Shown here piece by piece: positions 36,941-49,100 of a DNA stretch of 64,000 bases; position 1 is the stretch's first letter, and each line of letters starts with the position of its first letter. Under the pieces are notes generated by a model, which saw only the letters and a list, made by a program, of their open reading frames with translations, did not search any database and was not told the DNA's origin. Origin of the DNA: Allium sativum (lineage: Eukaryota; Streptophyta; Magnoliopsida; Asparagales; Amaryllidaceae); the NCBI GenBank assembly GCA_030737875.1, contig CM060909.1, positions 28,665,659-28,729,658 on the forward strand. The letters run 5' to 3'. A program made the translations under genes and the position numbers.

Positions 36941-38680
36941 TGTAACGACACAGATTTCGCCCGGACCTAATCGATCGCTAAACCGACCAAGACCGTTCGA
37001 ATCCCGCATACGCTAACTTTGGGTATACAACACATCAGAACAAATAACAGAAGACTTCAATAAACATCATAATAATGTTACATTAGAGTACAGAATATCA
37101 GAGTATATCGAAAATAATACACAGCGGAAGATAAATTTACATAAATGTAATACAATGCACAGCGGAAATATAAACTACACAGCGGAAGACTGTAAATGCC
37201 TGGACACAGCTTAAAGCTTCAATCCAGAATCCTGCTCAAAACATCTGCAAAATAAAACTACTCGACTGCCCGTGTGGAAAATAGGGGCACCCGAGTTCGC
37301 AAGGGAAAAGCAAACTACAGGTCAGTCATGGGACTGGTGTGAGAACTCAAAAACAGTTGTTAAACTTGTTTAAAAATAAGGCAAATCACGGGACCACGCC
37401 ACTTTCGCGGAACGGGTTTACCCCCATGAAAGCCAGTGTATAAGCAACAATCAATATAGATATATGGATCTACTATGCATCACACAACATGCAATATCCC
37501 AATCTACCCACTTAGATTAATCACAACACTTAGATTTTCCAAATCCAATTCAATTTACAGAAATTATTCCTTTGGATTTTATTCCCGATTTCTTATTTCA
37601 AATCATTTGAAATACATATCTAACTTTCTATATCAAAGTAGATTTCACTTCGGGATCTCAAATCAAATCATTTGGAAATGTGAATTCCAAAACATAACAA
37701 TGCATACAAACAAGTATGCAACCAAATATCGTGCTCCCCATCGACAAGGCAAAGGGTACGCACCTCGCAACTCGATATATATATGTGCACCTACCCCACG
37801 TAGGAGTAGGCTACACCGACGATGCACCTCCCACTCATGGAGAGCATACACCGCCCTCTCACCCATACTTTTAGTCTCAGGGTTACCCGAATCTTTAGCC
37901 ACATACTAAATCATTTCATATCCCGAAGTAGGGAAAATCATTTCACAACATAATAATCACAAGTACTTTCAAAATATAGTACTTCACATCTGTAATTCAC
38001 GCATATGATCAGTCACTATTAATCACATAACCTTTGAGCTCGTACGTCTCAAAGAAGGGTGTTAAGCAAGAGAATAAATTCTCCGCCACCAAACAGATAC
38101 ATCATTAATAGCAACTGATCGAATACGCGATGAACCACAATGTAACATATAATACATTTCTAAATCATTTTAGAAATCATCGGGTTTTGGGCCTCGAAAT
38201 CCTTTCTGTTTTATAAAACATTTTTATAAAACATTCCCTGTCCAAAATCGGGAATACATTTCTTTTCACTTAAGAAAAATATCATTTCACAATCATTCGT
38301 TAAATTTGAAATGAACACAACATCGCTAAACACCTTATCGTCAAATCGTGAAGTGTTTCACAAGGCGTTAGCACACAGATATTTTCAACCCAACCCAATG
38401 CTAAATGTAAAAGCATATTCTGACTTATATTGAATTCTGTATATTCATTTGAAATTAGAAATCGAATTTTCGAACTACCGCGCCATTTTCAATTCCTTTT
38501 ATAATTATATATAATTATTATATATTCTAACGACGACGTATATAATATATACGTTCTAATTATATTCAAAATAAATTTCTCGTCGATATTATTTAAAATA
38601 ATTCATTTTAAATATTCAAAATTCACTAAAGTTGCCAAAATAAAAATTTCAAACTGGCTCGCATTTTACGGGTTGTTACA
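36941..38680 (-). repeat. Element E 5' LTR (right)
   Basis: Same length as the left LTR, and nearly identical. Visible differences are near 37084, 37111, 37584 and 37760. Confidence 0.93.
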
Positions 38681-38685
38681 ATTAG

Positions 38686-40465
38686 GGAGGTGAATGCCAT
38701 CAAAAAAGTTATTAGCTATAGCTCTATTCAACATCCGATTGAACACATCACCAAATAAGACAAAAATAAGTGACGAAAGTGGATCACCCTGTCTAAGACC
38801 TCTAGATGATTTAATTAAACCATCAGAGGTACCATTGATGGAAATGAATGAGAAGCTGGTTTGCATGATGCATTCGATCCATTTGCACCAATGAATAGGA
38901 AAACCTCTATGCTTCATCAACTGGAGGATAAAAGCTCATTTGAAAAAATCAAATGCTTTAGAAAAATCTAATTTGAGAAGAACACCAGATGTAGAATTAT
39001 TATGACAATACGATATGATCTCTTGCGTAGCAGCAACACAGTCAAGTATGTTGCGACCAAGGATGAAAGCTGATTGCTCAGGACCAACAAGAGGGGAAAT
39101 GACATCTTGGAGACGATTAGCGAGGATTTTGGTAATGATTTTAAAAGAGGAATAGGACAAAAGGAGGATAAAGTGTTAGCACCAACAAGTTTAGGAAGAA
39201 GAACAATATTAGCATAGTTAAGATGAGAAATAAGAGAGGGGTTTTCATAGAATTCCATGCATAGATCAATTATATCATTTTTAACAATGGCCCAAAAGTG
39301 TTTGAAAAAACAAGGCCCAATGCCATCAGGTTGTGGAGCTTTATTATTGTCCATCCCATTAATAGCAGCTCATATTTCATTTTTAGTGAAAGATTGGCCA
39401 ATAGAAATCGGAGAAGGGTTAGGATATACGGAAAACAAGTGAATATCAGGTAAAGGAGTAGGGTAACTACTAAGAATAAAACGATAGTAATTAGTAAATA
39501 GACGGAGAATATCCTCTTGATCAGTAAACGATTGATCATTGTGGATGATTTTAGGAATGATAGATGCCCTACGTCTACCATTAGCAAAACGGTGAAAACA
39601 GGATGTATTTTTATCGCCTTCTTCAATGCATTTTGTTTTTTATCTTTGCTTCCATCCAATTTCTTCTGGTTTAAAAAGTCTATCCAATTCAGTTTCAAGC
39701 TCCTTCAGATGACTAACTTCATCATCACCCATAGAACAAGATTCTTCCAGAATATTAAGGTCAAGAATAACATCCTGAATAGAAGATATGCGAGTGCGGA
39801 TTAACCCCCAAATGGATTTATCCCAAGGTTTAATTAATTTACTTAATGATCGATGTTCCAAGACAACCCGATGAGATGCAGACTCAGACTAAAAGGGTTG
39901 TGACCATACAGTTTTGAAAATCCATCAAAAGAAGGTTCAAGCAGCCAAAAACGCTCAAACTTGAGAGGACGTATGCGGCTGGGGAGAGAACCGGAGTCCA
40001 GGAGGATAGGGCAGTGGTCAGAGATAATGGAGGCAAGGCCATGAACAAAAGATGGGTGATGTAAATCTTCCCATGCCGCATTGAAAAGAAAACGATTCAG
40101 TTTAGCTAGGGATGGTTCAGATCTGTGGCTAGACCAAGTGAAAGAACAATTGTTTATTGGGGGATCCTGAAGGCCCCAATCAAAGATAAAAGAGTTAAAA
40201 GCATCAGCGTCAACTGAGATATTGCCTGAATTTCTTTCATAGACATTTCTCGTAGTATTGAAGTCACCACCAATAACCTATAGGCCGATAAAATGATTAG
40301 CGAGTTGTGTGCAATATGACCAAGATTCATTCGTTCGTGAGCATCTTGAGGACCATCAATATTAGAGAAGAAATATACAGTATTAGAGGCAAGATGCTTG
40401 AGAGCAACATGCAAAGCAGATTGGTTAGAAAAAAATTGCAGAAGGGACCAGCATTGAAAAAAAAT
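38686..40465 (-). pseudogene. LINE ORF2 middle part: endonuclease end and RT core
   Basis: Right to left: a VYFFSNIDGPQ-like endonuclease stretch (about 40340-40385), GGDFNTTRNVYERN (40225-40270), FTWSSHR (about 40120), SDHCPILL (about 40000-40025), the LINE linker (39270-39860), FILGRNILDCV (about 39040), KLDFSKAFD (38948-38975) carrying the first RT Asp, and GLRQGDPLSS (about 38770-38803). The catalytic FADD lies beyond element E. Frame changes occur near 40280, 39900, 39400 and 39170. L1 ORF2 nicks DNA and primes reverse transcription at the nick. Confidence 0.88.
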
Positions 40466-41353
40466 TGTGTGGCCGTATATGTGCTAGTACAAGGATCGTG
40501 TAATATGGTGAATAACAACAATCACAGATATAAACAGAGAATGCAACAAAAATAGAAAAATCACACCAGGGATTTTTATACTGGTTCGGAGCACCGTCCT
40601 ACGTCTAGTCCCAGACTTCTATCTGGATTTTTACTAACAATAACCTCACTTTACCCGGAGAAATAGGTATACAACACCCGAGCAACCAAACGGGAATTTC
40701 ACGCCTCTAATCACACGAGGACTTCAATACTTCCCTCTTACAACCCCGAGGACTTCAGCAAAGATGAATAATCTTTTGTTGACAATATGTGTTCTAGATA
40801 ACACGATTTTTTCTCTTGTAGTACAGGACTTCCTATAATCTTATCCTCAAATAATATGATTGTGTATAGAAAGATAAGGAAGTGAATATCGTATTGAATC
40901 AAGAGAATATTAAATAAATTCTAGGATTCAAAACGATATAGAATAGAATATGAGCAATTTGAGTGCTTTGAAAGTATGGAAATTAAGATCAAGAAAGTAT
41001 AGATAGAATAGATAGACTCGGTGATAATCAGTGATCTTGGAATGATGATATTTGAGGAGTATATATAAGGAATAAATAGTTGTGTTCCTTTGTGAAAGGT
41101 TATAATCAAAGGATATCATCATTTATGAAGAGAAAAAGGGTGCAACTCTTCAAGAAAGAAGGTGTCTCTTCGAAAAGTTGCAATCTGAAAGAAAACGGTC
41201 GACAAGTGAAAAAGGGCCGGTCGACAGGTTTTTGAATATATATATACGTTATATATATGTGTGCACGTTCATTGTGCATTCTGGGCAGAAACGGTCGACC
41301 GCTTATTTACAACCGGTCGACCGGTTTTGTCCAGAATGCACAATGAATATGCA

Positions 41354-41400
<47 letters not shown>

Positions 41401-41552
41401 ATATAGGAGCTACATGATTATTTAATGATAGATTTTAACATAAATAACACTTCTAAATAATCAACCTCTAATATAAAATATCATATGAAGCTCGTGTCTC
41501 TTCACACCGACGAATTCTTCTTTTTCGTCGATTACGGCTTAGTCTATTGTCA
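40466..41552 (-). mobile_element. About 1.09-kb insertion in the LINE endonuclease, probable solo LTR
   Basis: The endonuclease frame breaks off after EIHEVLIS (about 41555) and resumes near 40465. The proposed ends TG...CA have flanks AAAAT and GAAAT, four of five matching. It contains ACTGGTTCGG (40580-40589), GTCGAC sites, a 32-nt-arm hairpin (41270-41345) and a TA microsatellite (about 41360-41396). No coding sequence. The borders and the LTR interpretation are tentative. Confidence 0.5.
41270..41345. repeat. Long hairpin with GTCGACC sites
   Basis: Arms 41270-41301 and 41314-41345 pair with about three mismatches around a 12-nt spacer. Each arm starts or ends with CATTGTGCATTCTGG and CGGTCGACCG. 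Outside them, TTTGAATATATATA (about 41231) and TATATATATTCAAA (about 41388) continue the inverted arrangement. Confidence 0.85.
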
Positions 41553-41821
41553 GAAATCAAAACTTCGTGAATTTCTTGACTCAACAAGGATGATTCATTC
41601 CATGTAGTGATAAGACCACCTCTTGACTCAATGGCATTTACACGAACCCAACCAGTTAAAAATGCACCTCCAATAAGTCTAAAGTGATAACAAGATGGGT
41701 CATGAAACTTGGTTTCTTGCAGCATTAAAACATCTAAATTTAGTGGGGACAAAACAAGATTAATGGCATGGCAATTAGATAGGTTGCCCAAGCCACGTAC
41801 ATTCCATGTGACTACTTTCAA
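41553..41821 (-). pseudogene. LINE ORF2 start: endonuclease N-terminus
   Basis: Starts MKVVTWNVRGLGN at 41821, the hallmark of the L1 apurinic-like endonuclease (the Asn of WNVRG is a catalytic residue). DVLMLQETKFH follows with the catalytic Glu, then GGLITTWNESS. The frame is clean until the 1.1-kb insertion. Residues after EIHEVLIS in the current open frame come from the insertion. Confidence 0.9.
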
Positions 41822-42846
41822 TGATGATATTTAATACACTCCAATTCTAATGCATGCATGGAACTATATTGAGAATCATGCAAACTCATAGCCATGCATT
41901 CTGAAATTCTTTTATTTAAATGCTTATTAGCTGAAGCAAAAACTACAGGGGTTAAAAAACTACCAGCCACATCAGGATTGTTGTGCCTCCCACTTCGACG
42001 CACAAAGATAGGAGAAAGATACTGTGGCCAATCCTTATCCCAGTCTGGTACATGCTGAGAGGGTGCAGGTAGATGAGGAGGAGATTGTGGTGGAGGAAGC
42101 TCAGGTGAAATAGTCTGGAAAGGGATCATGGCAAAATCAAACGGAGCAGGTTGAACATCATGTGATACGGGGATGAGCTCATTAAAAGGTACATTCCAGT
42201 TGTGCATTTCCTAATCAATGTCATTTGCTTGGTTGGGTTGGTGACCTCGTAATTATCAGGCAATGGAGGATCAACATTCATGTCTTGCTCAGATTCATTA
42301 AAAATGGGTGGCAGTGGGAGAAACAAAGCAGCTTCTTCAATCATCACATCAAACCTATCATCTGAATTCATTTCTTGAACATCATCATGCATACACATGC
42401 AAGGAACAACTTGCTCATCAAAGTTACTTAAAAATATTCTTTCAGGCTTTGTACCAGGGTGAGAATAGGTGCATCGCTGCACCTTGATGATATGTACTGT
42501 ATTGTTGAAATGAGCTACAAAAGTATTCTTTGAACCAATACCCTAATAGAATTGCATATTAACATAGAACTCTTTATGATCAATGTGTGACCAATCACAG
42601 TCATCAATAGCAATCACACATCCAATGGGTTTCATGATTTCTTTAACCGCCATAGCATTACTCTTCAAAAATTCAGGAAAGCCTTCAATCTTTGCCCATG
42701 ATTCCGTTTCCAAAGTAGGTCGGGGTTCCCTTTCATTGTCATCCCAAGCTTTAAGGCAAATGGCACCACCTGACTTAGTCAAAATCTTTAAAAAAAGGGT
42801 GTGATCACGTTTACTGAAGGTTGGACAAGAGATAAGGAAGGAGTTG
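41822..42846 (-). pseudogene. LINE ORF1, 3' part
   Basis: Three overlapping broken frames (42543-42854, 42126-42482, 41818-42207). The first has LKILTKSGGAICLKAWDDN and EIMKPIGCVIAIDDCDWSH, as in the nucleic-acid-binding part of plant LINE ORF1 proteins. The second and third are acidic and Pro-rich, with FVRRSGRHN near the end. ORF1 binds the LINE RNA. Cut by element B at 42847. Confidence 0.75.
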
Positions 42847-45632
42847 TGTAACACCCCACCTCCGCCAGTGCCACTCTTGCAAGCACACTAGCTTTGGAGG
42901 GGCGTTAAATAAGGTAAACATGCATGCAGATATCACAAGACAGAACATATAAGTTAAACAGAGTAGTAACGCAGCGGATAAAACTAGCATTTCAAAACCA
43001 TAGTCAAGTTACATCAAAGTACTTGGTCATTATTTTCCCATAAAACAAAATCTAGAACATAAACTGAAAACTGAAAAAGAAACATAAAGTAACTATCCCC
43101 AAAGTAGCATAAGGCCATAGCATGCTCAAACCATACGTGAGCTATCCAGAAAAGCAGCTAAAGATCCAAGCTAGGTACCAGTGTTCCCACCCTGTAAACC
43201 CGAGGGGGAAACGGAAGAAAAGAGGCGAAATAAAACGGGTCAGTCAAAAAGACTGGTAAGTCCTATCTACTATTAGTATAAAAACTCATAAAGTTAACTG
43301 AACATGTAAAACAGAGATGAGATGTAGGGTGATAGCTGGCATGGTGAAAAGTTAACAAGATAGATCAAGTGTGGCATCGCATATACAAGGTTAAGTTGCA
43401 CCAGGTGTGTACTAGTATTCCAATCCATGTCAAGTATAAACAAGAAATGATCCCTTGGCCCAAAGCTGGCCCACATCATGAGATGACCTAAATCGAGGTC
43501 CAACTACTCGGTCTAGTCGATCGGCTCCCTATAAGCCTAACTCGTCGTGTATCGGTGTCATACGGTCCAAACATGAAATGTAGTCGACTGTGCTAGGTCC
43601 ACCCTAGGGTGTATCCGACCCTAGGGTGTCACCCTAGGGTGTCAACCACTGACACGAAACAAGCACGCACAATCAAAACCTACTGGTGCCCAAGTCTGTC
43701 TTTCATCCCCGGACAATGTGCACGACCATGGTTCGTCGGAATCTACTATGGCGCACCTACTTTTGCCGTCTTTTTGGTCGCTTACACTCCAACCCAGTAA
43801 TCGTGCCCCACCCTAGCCTAGTCCCTAGGGTATCCGATACTCCCTAGTGGGTTACTGCTGAGAAGGACCGCGTAACTAGGGTTTTCTAGTGGGTTAAGTG
43901 TGGTTAACCCCATCCAATCAAGTATCAAGTTGGTTAAGTGTACCCAAGGTTCATGACTTAACCGCGTCAACCCATCATGTTTAATTGTTTAAGTATTCAA
44001 GTGGTCCATGACTTAACCCTACCATGTGGCATTAATTAATTTAATGCACCCAACCTCTCACATTAGACCTTGTTGTGGTTACTAGTTAAGCTGGGCAGGT
44101 CCGGGTAGCTTTACACCACAACTTAGTCTAACCTCGGGTTTCAAGTGCGACATGACCAACTACTCACATTGGGTCCTTTTACTTGTAGCCACTAGTTAAG
44201 CCGGTCGGTTCCGGGTAGATTTATGCTACAAACTCAACCCAACCTCGAGTTGGCCATACTCATATTTTCTAAGTGTCGTGTCCATCATTATGTTTACAAC
44301 CATAATCACAAGTCAATGTTCATGTCATATTTTAAAACCATGTTTTCATGTCATTAATATTACCCAAACCCAACGCATTCCCATCGCATGTACGTTTCGC
44401 ATAACATAACATAGATCAAAAGAGGGAACTTGGCAAAAGCATGACAAAAGGGCATAAGGTAATAAGGTTGGCCACAAGTTAAACATGGTGGCATATGAGG
44501 CATAAATATGTTCATTTAAACTTGCATGTTACATGCACAACATTCAAACTTAGCGAATAGGTGATACATGGTCCTAGATGACATAGGATGATGACTAGAA
44601 GTTCGCATACAACATTATATGCAAGTTATCATATAGGTTATGAGAGTTCTCATGTTGCATAATGCAACATTTCAAATCAAAGGTCATAGCTTTCTATGCA
44701 CAAAGTCAAGGTGAGAGCTTTACAAGCATGCATAGAATAAATTTATGCATAACATGATAGGATCAAAGCACATATCATACTTAGGCCCAAACTCAAACTT
44801 GCAACATGTCATAATTAACTTCATAGTTAGAATCTAAGAGTAGTATAGGGCTTACGATGCTATGAAGACTAGAATTAATATAAAATAAGATTGAGACGAA
44901 GCCACACTAGCAAATCCGCAACCAAAGACGATAAACTCCACTTCAAGACTTGAGAACAAGAAGGAATAACCCCAAAGACAAAGAAAGATGGCTCTTTTAC
45001 TTAAGAAAGATGGCTCCTTTATGACATAGATTGATTAGACACTCATGCTCTCATGAAGAAGGTGGAGGCCATGATTAGTGAACATTTGGGCAGCATTTAG
45101 TTGTAGGAATGATTAATGAAGGTTTAGGCTAGGTCTAGGGGTCTTATTATAGGTGATTAGGTTAGTTTAGACCATAGGATTAACCCTAAAACACATCAGG
45201 TCCATCAAATCCCGTCAGAAACTTCTAGAACAAGACTCAACATGTCACAAATGGTGCACCAGAAAAACTGGTTCGACCGGGGGGGTCGACCCCTGGGTCG
45301 ACAGGGGTGTCGACCCATTGGGGGGGTCGACACTGGTGTCGACCCCTGTGTCGACCCTGCCTGGGGCGGGAAAATTCCCGCCCATTCTGCCTTTGTTGTA
45401 ATTCGAATCTGAATTCGAATTTGAACTGTTTTCGGGCTTAGAATTTTCTGAAAACTTCATTGGGCCATAACTTGGTCATACGGACTCCGTTTTTCGAAAA
45501 CTCGGACTCTATTTGGCGTATTTTTCCGAGACGAACGCAATGGCACAACCCGTTTCCCTTGATTCAGTTTTCAGAATTTAATTCTGCCTTGATTTACATT
45601 ATAACATGTTATTAAAAATACGGGTTGTTACA
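42847..45632 (-). repeat. Element B 3' LTR (left), 2786 bp
   Basis: Carries the hairpin CAGTCAAAAAGACTG (43241-43255), three GGTTAAG hairpins (about 43895-44020), two structured modules (44072-44122 and 44183-44231), a small CCCTAGGGTGT duplication (about 43600-43640), a GTCGAC cluster (about 45285-45355) and an E2F-like inverted site (45364-45383). Frames here are not genes. Confidence 0.93.
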
Positions 45633-46112
45633 TTCTCCCCTCCTTAAAGGATTTCGTCCCCGAAATCTCCAAGTTAGGAAGAACGTATCCTACCATCCAT
45701 CATCCATCTACTCAAAACATCATCCACAAGTAACCATTGTCCTTAAAAAGATTCTAAATGCTGTATGAACATATGCAAAAGGTGTGTGTATATGTACTTA
45801 TCTAATGCAAAAATCAGACGGTTACTGATTCAGTAAACCTCCTTAATGCAAAGTATGTTAGTGAAATGAGTCCATATGTATGCAATTTCCTAACATAATT
45901 TATAACCTCTACATGAGTGCACTTAACATTCATTCATATGCAACATCCATGTGATAGCACAACAAGTTTCATCCATGAATAAGTATCAACACTCATGCAT
46001 ATGCAATATGAAAGCGTGTGAGCCGATCTTAGTGCCTAATGTGTGTCATGCATCCACGAGTACCCACTTGCAAACACTTGCAACCACTTGCAAACATCAA
46101 GCATAACATGTT
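45633..46112 (-). other. Element B 3' internal non-coding region with polypurine tract
   Basis: The minus strand reads AAGGAGGGGAGAA directly before the LTR (45634-45646), the polypurine tract that primes plus-strand synthesis. It is followed by GGGGACGAAAT. The remainder matches 7569-8097 of element A and has no coding signal. Confidence 0.8.
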
Positions 46113-49100
46113 TCAAATACATGTTTCATCCAAAGGGTTTCTACTTAAGGTTCTCATGACAAGGTTAACAAGATAAACGGGATAAACATGGATAGCAAAA
46201 AGAAAGATATGCTGATTAGGAAAGGAGATTGAGAATGTACCCTCAAAAAGGAATGGATAAAGCCCACGCATCTTCTCCTCGGTTTTCCAAGTTGCATCTT
46301 CATCGACTTCACTCCACTGAACTTTCACCAATTTGACTTCCTGATTCCTTAACTTCTTGATCTCTGTTCCCAAGATACGAATTGGAGCTCTCCTCAAGGT
46401 TGCCTCTTTCTCTACCTCCACGTCTTCAAGAATGCTTGGTTCAACCACCTCAGCGGACTCATGTAGGCACTTTCGGAGATGTGAGACATGAAAGACATTA
46501 TGTACTCCGGCTAGCTTCTCGGGCAATCCCACCTTATAGGCCATCTTTCCAATTCTCTCTATGATAGGGAAGGGTCCTATAAACCTTGGTGCCAGTTTCC
46601 CAACTGCTCCAAAACGTACCACATTACGCAAAGGAGAAACCTTCATGAAAACCATGTCTCCCACTTCGAATTCCAAATCTGGCCTTCACTCGTCAGCATA
46701 GGATTTCTGTCTGTCTTGGGCCGCTTTCATCCATCTTCTCACCAATTCAACTTTCTTGGATGTGTCCCGTATCATATCGGGCCCAAGTATAAGCCTATCC
46801 GTTGTCTCCCACCAACAAGATGGTGACCTACACGGCCTCCCATACAGAGCTTCAGATGGTGCCATCCCTATGCTGGCTTGATAGCTATTATTATAAGCAA
46901 ACTCTACCAGAGGAAGGTGGTCTTCCCAAGTACCACCAAAGTCAAGAACACAAAGCCTCAAAAGATCTTCTAGCACTCTATTCACACTTTCGGTTTGGCC
47001 ATCCGTCTGGGGGTGATAGGCTGTACTCAGATTCAATCGCGTACCCATCGCTTCTTGCAAACTATTCCAGAACTGGCTAATGAAAATTGGGTCACGATCG
47101 CTAACTATGCTAGAAGGAACTCCATGCAACCGCACTATCTCCCGAAGAGAAATAGATGCTAGCCATGATGCGGTCCTCTTGCTCTTCACTGGGATGAAAT
47201 GAGCACTCTTCGTAAGTCTATCAACTATGACCCATATGCTCGTATTTCCTTTCCTTGACTTAGGCAATCCATCCACAAAATCCATAGAAATACTCTCCCA
47301 CTTCCATTGCGGGACCTCCAATGGATGTAATAGCCCACCAGGTTTCTTCGACTCGGCTTTCACTTGTTGGCACACCATGCACTTTGAAACATACTCTGCC
47401 ATATCTTTCTTCATTCCAGCCCAAAAGAAAATGCGCTTCATATCTCTATACATCTTTTCTCCTCCAGGATGTATAGTCATCTTCGAGTGATGTGCTTCTT
47501 CGAGAACTTTATGCACCAAGTCTCCTACTTGTGGAACGCATAGCCTTCCATCACGCCTTAGCCAACCCTTGTCATCAATAGTATATCAAGCAAGGTGACT
47601 AGACGTCTCACTACGGATCAACTTGCCCATGATCTCCACTATCCGCGGGTCTTCCTTCTGGGAAGCCCCAACTTGATAAAGAAGTGTGGGTCTAAGCTCA
47701 AGGGATGCTAATGAACCCGTCATCGACTCAACAGCCGTCGTGAAATCAAAGGTTACCAAGAACTCTAAGTTCTTCATCTCAATAAACAAGGGGCTCAAAG
47801 TCAACCTCCTTCTGCTTAGTGCATCTGCCACAACATTACCCTTGCCAGGGGTGTAAGCTATCTCGAAGTCATATGATGCCAAGAATTCCATCCACCTTTG
47901 CTGCCTTAGATTCAGATCTTTCTGTGAGAAGAGGTACTTGAGTGACTTGTGATCAGTATACAACTCAAACCTTTCGCCTAGAAGATAGTGGCGCCAGGAT
48001 TTGAGTGCAAAGACGATCGCCGCCAACTCCAAATCATGAGTGGGATAGTTCTTCTCGTGAACTTTCAGTTGCCTACCCCCATAACATATCACTCTTCCCT
48101 CTTGCATTAGAACAGCACCTAACCCCGTGCCACATGCATCGGTGTACACGGTAAACATCTTACCGCCATCGGGTAATGCCAAAACTGGAGCTGTGGTAAG
48201 AGCCCTCTTGAGCCTTTGAAAAGCAAGCTCACACTCTAAGTCCCATGCAAAGACTAAGTTCTTCTTCGTCAACTTAGTAAGAGGGGCCGAAATCTTAGCG
48301 AAGTCCCTGATGAACTTCCTATAGTAGCCCGCCAGACCGAGAAAGCTTCTTACTTCGGTTGCATTCCTAGGAGTCTTCCAGTCTTGAACCACAACCACTT
48401 TCGCGGGATCCACCGCTATGCCTTGCTTAGAAACTATATGTCCAAGAAACCGAACTTCCCTTCTCCAAAAATGACATTTGGAGAACTTGGCTTTCAACTG
48501 ATGCGCTCTAAGCGTATCCATCACTTCCTTGAGATGCCTAGCATGCTCTTCCTCATCCTTTGAGAAGATCAGAATATCATCCACGAAGACAACAACAAAC
48601 TTGTTAAGGAACTCCCTGAACACCCTACTCATCAAATCTACGAAGTAGGCGGGTGCATTAGTCAAACCGAATGGCATGACAAGCCATTCAAAGAATCCAT
48701 CTGGAGTCCTAAACGCAGTTTTATCAATACTATCCTCAGCCACTCTAAGCTGATGGAATCCGGTGGCTAGATCGAGCTGAGAGAAAACAGAAGCACCAAC
48801 AAGCTGGTCAAAGAGGTCATCAATCCTTGGTAATGGGTGCCTATTCTTCTTTGTCAGCTTGTTCAACTCTCGATAATCAACACATAGACGAAGCGAACCA
48901 TCCGCCTTAGTAGCGAATACCACCGGAGCACCCCATTCAGAAATGCTTCGCCTAATAAAATTTTTCTCAAGCAGCTCCTTGATTTGCTTACTGAGCTCTC
49001 TTCTTTCTCGTGGGGCCATGTGCCTAACGGGCAATGATACTGGCTTGGCATTATCAACTAGACAAATGCGGAAATCTATCTCTCGTTTAGGGGGTAACCC

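Larger units (their letters stand above)
34396..38680 (-). mobile_element. Element E: small non-autonomous LTR retrotransposon
   Basis: Two 1740-bp LTRs (34396-36135 and 36941-38680) flank 805 bp of non-coding sequence. A perfect ATTAG duplication lies at 34391-34395 and 38681-38685. The LTRs differ at about four positions by eye, so the insertion is recent. A primer-site-like TGGTATCGGAGC and a polypurine tract show minus orientation and competence as a template. With no gag or pol it would have to be copied in trans by a related gypsy element. It sits inside the LINE RT domain. Confidence 0.93.

Noticed and set aside
46802..47490. Plus-strand frames across the integrase of B (also 8608-9381 and 58496-59580 shadows)
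   Set aside because: They are antisense shadows of conserved integrase coding sequence with no motifs of their own.
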